DNA of 64,000 bases. It comes from Pseudoips prasinana. Lineage: Eukaryota; Arthropoda; Insecta; Lepidoptera; Nolidae. The DNA is taken from positions 27,316,001 through 27,380,000 of the forward strand of contig OX621255.1 in the NCBI GenBank assembly GCA_951640165.1. Reading direction: 5' to 3'. The first letter of the stretch is position 1; the number at the start of each line of letters is the position of its first letter. The position numbers and the translations under genes are program-made. Positions 1 through 8,900 of the stretch are shown here, in pieces. A model generated the notes under the pieces. That model saw only the letters and a list, made by a program, of their open reading frames with translations, was not told the origin of the DNA and searched no databases.

Positions 1-8
1 GAACTCAG

Positions 9-350
9 ATGTATGCAACAGATGTACCTTCTGTTCGAATTGATTTCGTAAGAGACGGCGTACATCTTATACACCCGAAAGCCATACAGTTAACAGCTAA
101 GTACAATTACGGGACGGCTGAAAGAAGAACGTTGCCTTTAATACTATCATGGGCTTCTACAATACATAAAATGCAGGGCAGCACTGTGGATCACGCAGTC
201 GTATACTTAGGTGCGAAACTGTTTGAAGAAGGTCAAGCCTACGTAGCTCTTAGTACAGTAAGATCTTTGCAGGGACTACGTATAGAGGAGTTGGACTCCA
301 ACAAACTAACAGGCAAGAAACCTTGCAATAATGAGGCACTAAATGAATGA
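9..350 (+). CDS. Pif1-like helicase C-terminus, Helitron-type, 5' cut by window edge
   Basis: The frame is open from the window edge to the TGA at 348-350, so the ATG at 9 is probably internal. The 113 residues visible carry two blocks typical of Pif1 helicases (superfamily 1B): [12 protein letters not shown] at residues 48-59 (motif V region) and [13 protein letters not shown] at 78-90 (motif VI, with the arginine that contacts ATP). In insects such C-termini are usually the helicase half of the Helitron Rep-Hel protein, which unwinds DNA during rolling-circle transposition; a cellular PIF1 homologue or a related intact gene copy is possible. The N-terminal Rep domain and Walker A motif lie outside the window. 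A fold-back element starts about 30 bases after the stop. Family confidence is high; Helitron assignment is inferred from the repeat-rich setting. Confidence 0.7.
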   Translation: MYATDVPSVRIDFVRDGVHLIHPKAIQLTAKYNYGTAERRTLPLILSWASTIHKMQGSTVDHAVVYLGAKLFEEGQAYVALSTVRSLQGLRIEELDSNKLTGKKPCNNEALNE

Positions 351-380
351 AACAGAATGCGAAATTAAAACTAAAATTTA

Positions 381-1153
381 GAAAATAAAAATTGGTAAAA
401 GAACTTTTTAAGTTAAACGGTTTTATGTTAAACATATACATTGTATTTATTTTAAGATATGTACTAAAAGCTAAAAAATAATAATATAGATACAGTCGTG
501 GGCATTATAAACATATGCATAGACTAGACTAAAATAAAACCGTGGGGCACGTCAATTGTCTACAATCGTTGAAAATGTTCGTTTTGTAGTGTCACGCGAT
601 AATAAAGCAGTTGTTCAACCGACAACGATGGACGCCACTCGTCCATCGTTGTAGTAGGGCTAGAATGTGGAAACAAGCTAGCGAGCTCGACTATAAGCGA
701 GTTTTAGGGTTTCATAGTGTTGAGCGAGTGTTTACTTTAATCATAAGTTTTTTCGATTAAAGACAAACTACGAGTAGTGAAGCGAGTCCTCGCCAGCCAG
801 CAGTGTGAACATTTAACGATAAACTATTTGAAACATCTCTTTTCTTTACATGGAATGTATAACTATCGGACTTTCAATGAGCAAGAAAATAGTAAGTAAT
901 TTTCTCCCCGTCGGTGGGCCAACTGCGTAACGACGAATTAAACGATTCTTATATCGCACAATTTAATAAATAATTGTAAACAATTGACGTGCCCCACGGT
1001 TTTATTTTAGACTAGTCTAGGCACATGTTTATAATGCCCACGACTGTATCAATTTTATTATTTTTTAGCTTTTAGTACATATCTTAAACATAATGTATGT
1101 TTAACATAAAACCGTTTAACTTAAAAAGTTCTTTAACCAATTTTTATTATATT
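381..1153. mobile_element. Fold-back element with about 180-bp inverted arms
   Basis: The left arm (about 381-568) is the reverse complement of the right arm (about 971-1153) with a few small gaps, for example an 8-base difference near 445. The arms share the blocks aactttttaagttaaacgg and accgtggggcacgtcaattg. The roughly 400-base core has no long ORF but holds a perfect 13-bp hairpin. It looks like a fold-back or long-TIR non-autonomous DNA element. It could also be terminal structure of the adjacent helicase-bearing element. No clear target-site duplication was found. Confidence 0.75.
622..652. repeat. Perfect 13-bp hairpin in fold-back core
   Basis: Bases 622-634 (acaacgatggacg) pair exactly with 640-652 across a 5-base loop. 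The hairpin sits in the non-repeated core of the fold-back element. Its role is unknown. Confidence 0.85.
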
Positions 1154-1524
1154 CTCACATTCAAAAATTGGATTTTAGAAAACAGAAGCCCGACAATTAT
1201 GCAACGATTTTAAAGAAAGGAGGGACGTAGATACACAAAGTTTGTAGTTACCGAATCAAAGTAGATGGGCCGGTAGTTCTACAAGCCTTGATTCCACCGT
1301 TAATTTTCACGTTCTAGTTAATTCTGAGGTCTAGCATTTGTTTCGTGTTCCCAATACTGTTTTTTCATAGCTAATTAAATGAAAGTAGGTCGTTAGTTCT
1401 TTGGTTTCTGCTGAAATGAATCGGTTTGTTTCCAAATGTACTTCGCATTTTTTTTCTTTTTAATTTAATTAAATATTCTTTTTCAATTTATCCAAGAGAC
1501 TTCAACTTTTTTTCAATTATATTA

Positions 1525-1926
1525 TATACAACATGTAACGTAATTAACGCACACCCTCAAACACCCCGATTAGAATATTATGTTATGATCATAATATATA
1601 CACAGAATTTTTAATTTAACATGTATACGCATTGTTAGTTACTAAATTAGTTTATTGGAATGAAGTTTATTTTTCTTTATTTTGTATTGAATGATGGTAT
1701 TTGTATGAATACAAATAAAACTGGTATTTTAAATTCTTATTGCTTTGACTTACGGTCTATTTCAATTTGTTTTGACTGTACAGGTTTAATATGACAATAA
1801 TTTCCGTAAATTTATTTATTTTTGGCAAAAAAATCACCTATATTAAAAATGATATAAATCGATTCACTAAACGATTCTGAACAAACTATTTTCAGGATGT
1901 GCGTTAATTATGTTACATGTTGTATA
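1525..1926. mobile_element. 400-bp MITE, copy 1
   Basis: The ends are inverted repeats of about 32 bp starting tatacaacatgtaacgtaat. The interior is AT-rich and non-coding. A second copy in the opposite orientation lies at 29654-30054 and shares both termini and the interior, for example the block around the calm word gattctgaacaaactatttt. This makes it a dispersed non-autonomous DNA element. Superfamily is not clear; TA-rich flanks fit a Tc1/mariner or similar origin. Confidence 0.75.
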
Positions 1927-2104
1927 TGTAATGCAGCCCATTTAAATTTCATTGCAGGGCATCTAATAGTGTGGGGACAGGGCGTAGTCTACCACGCTGG
2001 ACTAATGTTTGTTGGTAGACTTTCTTTTCTTGAAAACAAAGATGATATCTAAAACGACGGACACAACGGTCGACGAAAAAAAAAAACAGTTGATGAAAAT
2101 GACG

Positions 2105-2345
2105 GTTAGTGTGGTTGGTAAATGCTTGCCTTTCACTTCGCAGATCGTGAGTTCGATTGCCACCCAGGACAGATATTTGTGCGCATAAACATCTTTTGTC
2201 CTGAGTCTGGGTGTAATTATCTATGTAAGTATGTATTTATAAAAAAAAAGATTATGTGTAATATATTAGTTACCTGGTTTCCATGGTAAAAGCTTTTAGT
2301 AGCTTAGTTTGGGTGAGATGTCCGTGTGTGAATAATGTCCCAGGA
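2105..2345 (+). mobile_element. SINE-D (tRNA-derived), copy 1
   Basis: A tRNA-like head with a B-box-like gagttcgattgccac is followed by a body containing ccaggacagatatttgtg, gagtctgggtgtaattatct and tttccatggta, ending at aataatgtcccagg. The same body recurs at 2690-2941, 28965-29222, 34115-34226 and around 42.1-42.6 kb. RNA polymerase III transcription from the internal boxes is the expected mode for such SINEs. Confidence 0.75.
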
Positions 2346-2554
2346 AAAAAAACACAATTGAGTTATTTTTTCTTGGTAAGTCCTATGTTTATAATTTGAT
2401 TAGAACTTCATTACATTGGACCATCTCGAAAATATCAGAAAACGTACACCTAAGATATCGCGTAACATGTATATGTATAAAACAAAGCCATATATTTTAA
2501 TCCATAAAAATAAAACTAAAAGATTCGGCTTTAATCCATGACTTTTATAATAAT

Positions 2555-2662
2555 AAATAAATAAATATCTTGGGACAATGTCACACAGATCATCCTAGCC
2601 CCAAACTAAGCCCCACCAGCTTCGTAGGCAGGGGCACTACCAACTAGGCTACGGTGACCGTC
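2555..2662 (-). mobile_element. SINE-A, internally deleted copy
   Basis: This has the 3' end (gggacaatgtcacacagatc) joined to the tRNA-like head (ccaccagcttcgtaggcagg ending ggtgaccgtc), both as the reverse complement. The middle of the roughly 250-bp SINE-A is missing. Full copies are at 15551-15810, 31243-31498, 47745-47990 and 48938-49190. Confidence 0.75.
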
Positions 2663-2689
2663 AAAAATAATGAAATGTAATAATGAAAT

Positions 2690-2941
2690 TATAATATCCT
2701 GGGACATTTTACAACGGCCATCTGATCCCAAACTAAGCAGAGCTTGTACTATGGAAACCAGATAACTGATATACTACTATTCTTTTGTAAATACATACTT
2801 TTATACATTAAATACATCCACACTCATGAGAAACAGAGATTTAGTTGATGCACACATATCTCTCCTGGGTGGGAATCAAACCCACGACCTCCGGCGTGAA
2901 AAGCAAGCATTTGCCAACCACGCCAACAGGCCCGTTGGGCG
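2690..2941 (-). mobile_element. SINE-D, copy 2
   Basis: Reverse-complement copy from the tail (atatcctgggacattt) to the tRNA-like head (ttgccaaccacgccaacagg). The B-box region reads gtgggaatcaaacccacgac on the plus strand. The head-out end lies near 2941. Confidence 0.75.
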
Positions 2942-3348
2942 ATGAGTCCAGTTGACTTATTGAAAATGTGATTGTATTCAGTGATCCATTTTTGGGGCAT
3001 TTTCCGCAATTATTATAGTTAGGTCACAACAATAGTTTTTAGTTCATATCTAGTCCACCAATCAGATTTGTTAAATATCACGCTATTGCCAAATTGCCTA
3101 ACATTCGGCTATTGTCATTAGCAGAGAAAATTGCGACAAAGCTATTCACTTGCCTGCGATATTTAAGTAGTCTTGTAGCTTGCCAAAATATCTTACGTAC
3201 CTACTAAAATTACCTGCAATATGCATTCGCTAGTGAATAAAACATGAACACGCTGTCCACAATATGAAAGAGTAAAGTAGAAAATTTTAATGTGTCTAAA
3301 ATGTAAAGTAACATAGTGGAACTTTTATTTCTAGTATAGTATACGGAC

Positions 3349-3470
3349 GTACAGACGCCAGCACATCAAGCTACTGCAATTTGTCAAATTTCTTTTATAG
3401 ATTTTCAACTTTATCATACAAGCATAAGGCTCGCTTTCAATTGGGGAAAATTGACAGATTGGGGTAGCTG
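3349..3470. mobile_element. 141-bp MITE family M1, copy 1 (right end lost)
   Basis: The left end gtacagacgccagcacatca and the interior tttatagattttcaacttta match the complete copies at 3776 and 4131. The right terminal repeat stops after ttggggtagctg, so about 20 terminal bases are missing. Confidence 0.75.
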
Positions 3471-3775
3471 ACAAATGAGACTATTAGTAACATCGTTGGG
3501 TATCGCATAGCACAAGCCTGCAAGTCCTGTGATGAGAAACACGAGCCAATACTGGATAAACTCTACGATGCAACGCCTTGGTAAAATATTAATAGACTAT
3601 CTAGTGGATGAAGTGGATAGACTACTTGGGATATTATTATTTTATTTGTTAGACGGCTTCAGCCCACGCTCGGCTTTACTTGTGAAGCAGGTAAAGCCTC
3701 TTAGGCTAACTATAAACATCATCATTAATAAAAATAATAAAAATCATTAATAAAAATACTTATTCCCATTAGTAG
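3471..3775. other. Spacer with no recognised feature
   Basis: This AT-rich stretch between two MITE copies shows no motif, repeat or credible gene. A 73-codon open frame at 3529-3750 has no recognisable domain and looks like chance. Confidence 0.4.
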
Positions 3776-3916
3776 GTACGGACGCCAGCACATCCAGTTA
3801 CCCCAAACTGTCAAATTTCTTTTATAGATTTTCAACTTTATCACAAATGCATAAGGTTCACTTTCAATTGGGGAAATTTGACAGATTGGGGTAGCTTGAT
3901 GTGCTGGCGTCTGTAC
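3776..3916. mobile_element. 141-bp MITE family M1, copy 2 (complete)
   Basis: The two ends form an imperfect inverted repeat of about 45 bp: gtacggacgccagcac at the left and gtgctggcgtctgtac at the right, continuing through the tccccaat/attggggt blocks. It is the same length as the copy at 4131 but in the opposite orientation. It has no coding capacity and would need a transposase in trans. Confidence 0.85.
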
Positions 3917-4130
3917 AACAAACTATAACAAGGAGGCAAGTATTTTAATGTTTTTTTGTCTATTTACGCAGTGTTAGAGTCTTCACGATTAACTTAACTA
4001 GACTGCTAAACAAGCCCATTAATTATTATACTGTTATGAATAGTGAGTTTGTTGTCTGTATTGATATAATGACCGTCTTAGCCGTGAAGGTAAGGTTCAT
4101 CACAACGTTAAATTAATCATGTCTACCTAT

Positions 4131-4271
4131 GTACAGACGCCAGCACATCAAGCTACCCCAATCTGTCAAATTTCCCCAATTGAAAGTAAACCTTATGCTT
4201 GTGCGATAAAGTTGAAAATCTATAAAAGAAATTTGACAGATTTGGGTAGTTGGATATGCTGGCGTCTGTAC
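4131..4271. mobile_element. 141-bp MITE family M1, copy 3 (complete, inverted)
   Basis: The left end gtacagacgccagcacatca pairs with the right end tatgctggcgtctgtac. The interior runs opposite to copy 2 (cttatgcttgtgcgataaag). Flanks on both sides contain at/ta, so a short AT target duplication is possible but unproved. Confidence 0.85.
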
Positions 4272-4296
4272 ATACCCATTGTACTGAAATATAAAT

Positions 4297-4450
4297 CACA
4301 CTAATATTATAACGACATAGGTTTGTGTGTGAGTGTGTATGTTTGTTACTTTTTCACGTCTAAACGGCTGGTGCGATTTTAATAAAATTTGGTATGTAGT
4401 TAGCAGACACCTTGGATTAACACAGGGTAAAACCGCGGGGCACAGCTAGT
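4297..4450 (+). mobile_element. Short Helitron, family H3
   Basis: The 5' side starts tcacactaatattataa and the 3' end is gtaaaaccgcggggcacagc followed by CTAG (4446-4449) and T. A terminal CTAG before T is the hallmark of Helitron 3' ends. At about 150 bp it is non-autonomous. Related copies lie at 9389, 40250, 62911 and 63669. Confidence 0.7.
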
Positions 4451-4567
4451 AAATAAATAAAAGTCAAGTTGAGCTATTACACTATTACGTTTCAGACATT
4501 GAGTTGTATAGATTTAAGTGTGGAGTGGAACCCACCCTGTGGTTTGTGGGGACCCAAAGACTATATA

Positions 4568-5855
4568 ATAGGTCTTTACCTATGAAATTGCCGTTTTGTA
4601 TGAAAAAATTTAAACGAATTTTTTTCATGAATTTTTTTATTTGTATTAATCGAAGTAATCACCCATGCAATCAATGCATCTTTGCCATCGCAGTGGCAGT
4701 TTATTGATGCCCTTCTTAAAGAAATCAGCTGGACGGGAGGCAACAAATTCTTCAAAGGCATTTTGTACTGCCTCTCGGGTATTGAATTTTTTTCCCGCCA
4801 AGAAGTTATCCAAATTCTGGAAAAAGTAGTAGTCTGTAGGCGCAAGGTCTGGTGAGTAGGGCGGATGACGGAGAGCTTCCAACCCCAGTTCTTGCAACTT
4901 GGAGACCGTCTGCTGTGCAGTATGAGGTCGCGCGTTGTCGTGCAGGAGCAGCGGAGACGAGCGATTGACCAATGCTGGTTGGAGATGCGCCAGCTTCTCC
5001 ATCATTGTGCTCAGTTCTTCACAGTACACATCTGCAGTAATGCTCACCCCGTTTGGTAAGAAGCTGTGATGAATCACACCGGCGCTAGACCACCAAACAG
5101 TGACCATCACTTTTCTAGGGGTAAGTTTTCGTTTAGGGCATTGTTTAGGTGCTGAACCAGGATCCAACCAACTTGCTGAGCGCTTGCGGTTATCAAACAG
5201 AATCCATTTTTCATCGCAGGTAACAATGCGGTTCAAAATTCCTTCATTTGTGTGTCTGTTGAGCAGTGCAAGGCACGTCTCGACGCGTACTTCGCGCTGG
5301 CGATCATTGAGTTCGTGGGGCACCCATTTGTCAAGCTTTTTTACCTTGCCAATTTGACGCAAATGGACCAATATTGTTTTGACGCTAACGTCGAAAGCTG
5401 CTGCTAATTCAGCCGTAGATTGTGTATCATCAGCTTCCACAACCGCCTTTAATTCGTCATTGTCGACCAAAGTCTTCGGACGACCGCGAGGTTCATTTTT
5501 CAGGTCGAAATTTCCAGAACGGAAGCGAGCAAACCAATAACAGGTGGTGCGTTGGTTTGTAGTGTTAGCTCCGTAAACGTCGTTGATGTTGCGTGCCGCT
5601 TGTGCCGCGTTGCTGCCACGACGGTACTCATATTCCATAATTACTCGAATTTTTAACGTATCCATGATGACGAAAAAGATTGAAATGCGATGAAAATGTA
5701 ACACTAATCAATAAAGAAATGACTACTTTTGGAAAAAAGAATCCATGTTTTTAAAATAAAATTAATTTGAAATTAGAATTCTTAGCCAAACAAAAATTAT
5801 TTTGATTTGAAATGGCCAGTACTGCAGAACGGCAATTTCATAGGTAAAGACCTAA
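4568..5855 (-). mobile_element. Complete mariner element, copy 1 (1288 bp)
   Basis: The element is bounded by TA target-site duplications at 4566-4567 and 5856-5857. Its terminal inverted repeats of about 28 bp start TTAGGTCTTTACC at the 5' end (5855) and ATAGGTCTTTACC at the 3' end (4568). It encloses one intact transposase gene. The copy at 51044-52331 has exactly the same length and the opposite orientation. All parts needed in cis and trans appear present, so it is a candidate for an active or recently active element. Confidence 0.95.
4646..5665 (-). CDS. Mariner transposase, DD34D, intact
   Basis: This 339-residue protein would cut and paste the surrounding 1288-bp element. The frame extends 13 codons further upstream (to 5704), but the ATG at 5665 starts MDTLKIRV, which fits the usual mariner length of about 340-350. 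An N-terminal paired helix-turn-helix region covers about residues 1-110 with a GRPK linker near 61-64. The WVPHEL signature is at 114-119. Catalytic aspartates are in TCDEKW (D151), LHDNARPH (D243) and APTDYYFF (D278), with 34 residues between the last two, as in classical mariners. YSPDLAP is conserved. Overall similarity to the Hsmar1/cecropia group is my recollection, not a search. No stop or frameshift is visible. It differs from the copy at 51234 at two residues. Confidence 0.95.
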   Translation of the reverse strand: MDTLKIRVIMEYEYRRGSNAAQAARNINDVYGANTTNQRTTCYWFARFRSGNFDLKNEPRGRPKTLVDNDELKAVVEADDTQSTAELAAAFDVSVKTILVHLRQIGKVKKLDKWVPHELNDRQREVRVETCLALLNRHTNEGILNRIVTCDEKWILFDNRKRSASWLDPGSAPKQCPKRKLTPRKVMVTVWWSSAGVIHHSFLPNGVSITADVYCEELSTMMEKLAHLQPALVNRSSPLLLHDNARPHTAQQTVSKLQELGLEALRHPPYSPDLAPTDYYFFQNLDNFLAGKKFNTREAVQNAFEEFVASRPADFFKKGINKLPLRWQRCIDCMGDYFD

Positions 5856-5997
5856 TAGTTCCAGCCCCATGTACGTAATCGGTTTGTTACCGCACTGTGA
5901 CATGATTAACTTAACGTTGTCGGACTTAATGCCAAAGGCATTTTCTACCAGTCAACCTTACGGTAGTGAAGAGAGATCACGGCAGGTGCACTTGGAA

Positions 5998-6043
5998 ATA
6001 ATAAATGTATTTACTTATTATAATAAGTAAATACATTTATTAT
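5998..6043. repeat. Perfect 46-bp palindrome
   Basis: The sequence reads identically on both strands over 23+23 bases with no loop, centred at 6020/6021 (half-site ataaatgtatttacttatta plus flanking ata). It abuts the start of repeat E. Confidence 0.95.
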
Positions 6044-6045
6044 AT

Positions 6046-6310
6046 AATATGTAGTAAAAATATTAGACTTAAACTAGATAATTACACATAATCTCCTGAC
6101 AATAATAAGTTAAGCATTGATATTTAGCTAAATATCAATGCTATAAGAAAATAAATTTTATAAATGTTTTCATACAATGTGTACCTAAATATCTATGTTA
6201 CTAGAAATAATAATGTATACAACTATATTACTACAAACATGTTCTGACTATTTACAAGCGCTTTTTTAAAGTCTACGTGAATAAAAACCTTTTTTATTTT
6301 TATTTTTTAA
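6046..6310 (+). repeat. Dispersed repeat E, copy 1
   Basis: It matches, as the reverse complement, 15001-15274 and 43138-43428. Shared blocks are gtagtaaaaatattagactt, gttctgactatttacaagcg and gtctacgtgaataaaaacct, followed by a T-rich tail with attttatttta units. The unit is about 270-290 bp and non-coding. It is probably the 3' untranslated end of a non-LTR retrotransposon or a SINE using that tail. Family is unrecognised. Confidence 0.65.
6113..6142. repeat. Perfect 30-bp palindrome inside repeat E
   Basis: Half-site agcattgatatttag is followed directly by its reverse complement. The two other copies of repeat E do not show the full palindrome, so it arose in this copy. Confidence 0.9.
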
Positions 6311-6420
6311 TTATAATTGTAATAATAATTACGAACACTATCTATAACAAATACATACTATACGATAAATGCTCTATGATTTTAATCTAATGCATATAAC
6401 TATACTATAACATACTACAC

Positions 6421-6722
6421 TATCTATACATATAATAAAATCGTAGAAAAGTCAAAAGTGTATATTGAATATTTTTTTTAAAGGATACTTGGGTGTGATC
6501 TACAGTCGACGTCGAAGCCAAAAATATAGTTCTTAGAATTTTTGTCTGTTTGTCTAAATATCTGTATGTATGTCCGAGCTAAACTCAAAAAATATTACAT
6601 GGATTTACTTCAAATTTTGCATGAACATTACTAAGAGGTCGGATCAAGCTATCACCAACGGGGGAGGAGCTGTGATAATTTATTAATTTTAACGTGGGTA
6701 AAACCGCGAGGTAGTGCTATAA
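6421..6722 (+). mobile_element. Non-autonomous Helitron H1, degenerate copy
   Basis: The 5' end tatctatacatataataaaa and the internal blocks gtatgtatgtccgagctaaa and ggggaggagctgtgataatt match the other H1 copies. The 3' terminal region is damaged: the expected hairpin and CTAG read gtaaaaccgcgaggtagtgc. It is probably immobile. Confidence 0.7.
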
Positions 6723-6782
6723 TAAATAAAATTATCCTTGATAAAACATTTATGCGTGAACCTTCTTGCGAATATGCTTATG

Positions 6783-6998
6783 TGCTTTTTTTTAAACGTG
6801 AAGTGTGTCTTAGCCATCCTAATTCCAACAGGAAACTCGTTCCAAAGAATAGATTGGACTAAGAAAGAAGAGTGAATAAATTCAGATCTATGAGGGGGAC
6901 ATAGTAAAGGAAGATTATTACTAGAGCGGAGAGTTTTACTACGATTATTTAAATAAAAAGGAACGGTAGGAGTCCAGTTTGGAAAACCTTCAAAGAGT
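6783..6998 (-). pseudogene. LINE reverse-transcriptase C-terminus fragment
   Basis: On the minus strand near 6870-6810 a frame reads LFFLVQSILWNEFPVGIRMA, the usual end of CR1/Jockey-type ORF2 proteins, where an aromatic LWN..P..IR block precedes the stop. The rest is broken by stops. It is a short decayed fragment next to the satellite array. Confidence 0.5.
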
Positions 6999-7004
6999 TA
7001 TTAG

Positions 7005-7886
7005 TTATTATGCCTAGCGGCTACCTCCACTAATGTGCCACGCATGCAGTCATATTACAAATTAATCTCACCATAGAAATTATTTTCTTGTTCTGCATAA
7101 GGAGCTAGTCATTATTGCTAATGGCTACCTCCACTAATGTGCCACGCATGCAGTCATATGACAAATTAATCTCACCATAGAAATTATTTTCTTGTTCTAC
7201 ACAAGGAGCTAATTATTATACCTAGCGGCTACCTCCACTAATGTGCCACGCATGCAGTCATATGACAAATTAATCTCACCATAGAAATTATTTTCTTGTT
7301 CTGCATAAGGAGCTAGTCATTATGGCTAATGGCTATCTCCACTAATGTGCCACACATGCAGTCATATTATGACAAATTAATCTCACCATAGAAATTATTT
7401 TCTTGTTCTGCATAAGGAGCTAGTCATTATGGCTAATGGCTACCTCCACTAATGTGCCACGCATGCAGTCGTATTACAATTTATCTCACAATACAAGTTA
7501 TTTTTTTTATGTAGAAGGAGCTAGTTATTGCGGTTAAGCGGCTACCTCTACTGATATGCCACAATTGCAATCATATTATAAATTAATCTCACCATAGAAA
7601 TTATAAGAATTTCTAGTTCTGCATAAGGAGCTAGTCATTATGGCTAATGGCTACCTCCACTAATGTGCCACGCATGCAGTCATATTACAATTTATCTCAC
7701 TATAAAAGTTATTTTTTTTTATGTAGAATGAGCTAGTTGTTATACCTAGCGGCTACCTCCACTAATACGCCACACTTGCAGTTATATTACAAATTAATCT
7801 CATTATTTAAGTTTATTTCTCTTTCTTATTAAGGGGCAAGTTATTATACCTAGCGGCTACCTCCACTAATATGCCACACATGCAGT
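7005..7886. repeat. 104-bp satellite array, about 8.5 units
   Basis: Units start at the recurring ctacctccactaatgtgcca: near 7021, 7125, 7229, 7333, 7440, 7542, 7651, 7753 and 7857. Spacing is mostly 104 bases with 102-109 outliers. Each unit also carries cgcatgcagtcatattacaa and ttctgcataaggagctagt. The array is interrupted at 7887 by a solo LTR and resumes at 8586. It has no coding content. Units in the middle (7125-7440) are most alike, as expected if unequal exchange homogenises the centre. Confidence 0.95.
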
Positions 7887-8077
7887 TGTTAGCTTGGAAT
7901 CGATATAATAAGTATATAACTATATATATTACAAGTTAGTATATAAAATAATAGTACATTTATAATTAAATACGGTATTAATAAAACAGCGGTAGCCTAA
8001 CATTTAGCCTGGCGACGGGCGGGTGTACGTCATACTTGTTTGTCGCAAAACATGTTTCACATCTGTTTGTCGTCTAT

Positions 8078-8085
8078 TATAAAAG
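8078..8085 (+). promoter_or_regulatory. TATA box of the solo LTR
   Basis: The motif TATAAAAG is followed by an initiator-like TCATT with its A at 8111, about 33 bases after the TATA start. A GC-richer block (ggagcggagctctcggtgg, near 8132) follows in the downstream-promoter position. This marks the plus strand as the sense strand of the LTR. Confidence 0.7.
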
Positions 8086-8385
8086 GTGTGTCCCGATCAG
8101 TTTGAGCATCATTCTTGTTGGAAACGTTGACCGGAGCGGAGCTCTCGGTGGTTGGAGGGACGATTCAGTTTGAACAAATTTAAATTAACAGTAATGCTAT
8201 TTGTGTCGATTCTATTGGAACTGCCGTACTGAACAGACAGAGTGATTTAAAGCTAAGTAAACTTTGTATTATGTTTATGTCTCAACGTGGTTTGTTTTAT
8301 TATGTTATAGTATATATTAAATAATATGTTCAGCTTGTATCTCTTGTATTTAAATGATTATTCCCCTATAAAGTTAATAAATATA

Positions 8386-8391
8386 CCTTAT
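8386..8391 (+). terminator. Poly(A) signal of the solo LTR
   Basis: AATAAA lies about 275 bases after the predicted start site and 195 bases before the LTR end, a reasonable R/U5 layout. Confidence 0.55.
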
Positions 8392-8585
8392 AATAGATTA
8401 CCTGGTTTTCATTATACACATATAACACCTCCATGGTACATAAAGTATGATGCTTGTATAAAGTGTAAAGTATGTTGTTGGTTAACGGTGTAAAGTAATC
8501 TTATTTATACCAATTTATATTTTAGAGCTTGGCATATCTGGCTATATCTATACTTATCTACACATCTATTTAGTCTTACCTAACA

Positions 8586-8900
8586 CAGTCATATTACAAA
8601 TTAATCTTCTTATACAAGTTAATTTCTTTTTATACATAAGGAGCTAGTTATTATGCCTGGCAGCTATTCATTTGTAATATGACTGCCCTTGTGGCATATT
8701 ATCTCCAATAATATGCCACAAGGGCAGTCAAATTACAAATGAATCTCACTATAGAAATTATTTTATTTTTCTGCATAAGAAGCTAGTTATTATGCCTAGC
8801 GGCTATTTCCAATATTGTGCCACATTTACATCATATTACCTACAAATAAATTTTACAATAAAACTTAATTTATTTTGCAGCATAATAAGCTAGTAATGGT
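8586..8900. repeat. 104-bp satellite, distal degenerate part
   Basis: The array resumes with cagtcatattacaaattaat after the LTR. About three units follow, more diverged than those before the LTR (for example cctagcggctatttccaata near 8797). One unit end is present as an inverted copy (see hairpin at 8669). Confidence 0.85.
8669..8741. repeat. 34-bp inverted satellite duplication with 5-base loop
   Basis: Bases 8669-8702 pair with 8708-8741 with a single mismatch across the loop ctcca. Both arms are satellite sequence (catttgtaatatgactgccc), so one arm is an inverted copy of the other. Confidence 0.95.

Larger units (their letters stand above)
7887..8585 (+). mobile_element. Solo LTR (699 bp) inside the satellite
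   Basis: The insert begins TGTTAG and ends CTAACA, the classic TG...CA ends of an LTR. It is flanked by a 4-bp target duplication CAGT at 7883-7886 and 8586-8589. The satellite reads through cleanly if the insert and one CAGT are removed. A TATA box and an AATAAA signal lie inside in the same orientation. Four-base duplications suggest a Ty3/Gypsy-type element; Bel-Pao is less likely. No second LTR or internal region is present, so it probably arose by LTR-LTR recombination. Confidence 0.85.

Noticed and set aside
4865..5357. Open frames of 64 and 85 codons antisense to mariner copy 1
   Set aside because: They lie fully inside the transposase gene on the other strand and have mirror images in copy 2. 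They are shadows of the conserved coding sequence.
7005..7886. CRISPR-like regular repeats
   Set aside because: The 104-base units are adjacent copies without unique spacers, in a eukaryotic context. It is a satellite.
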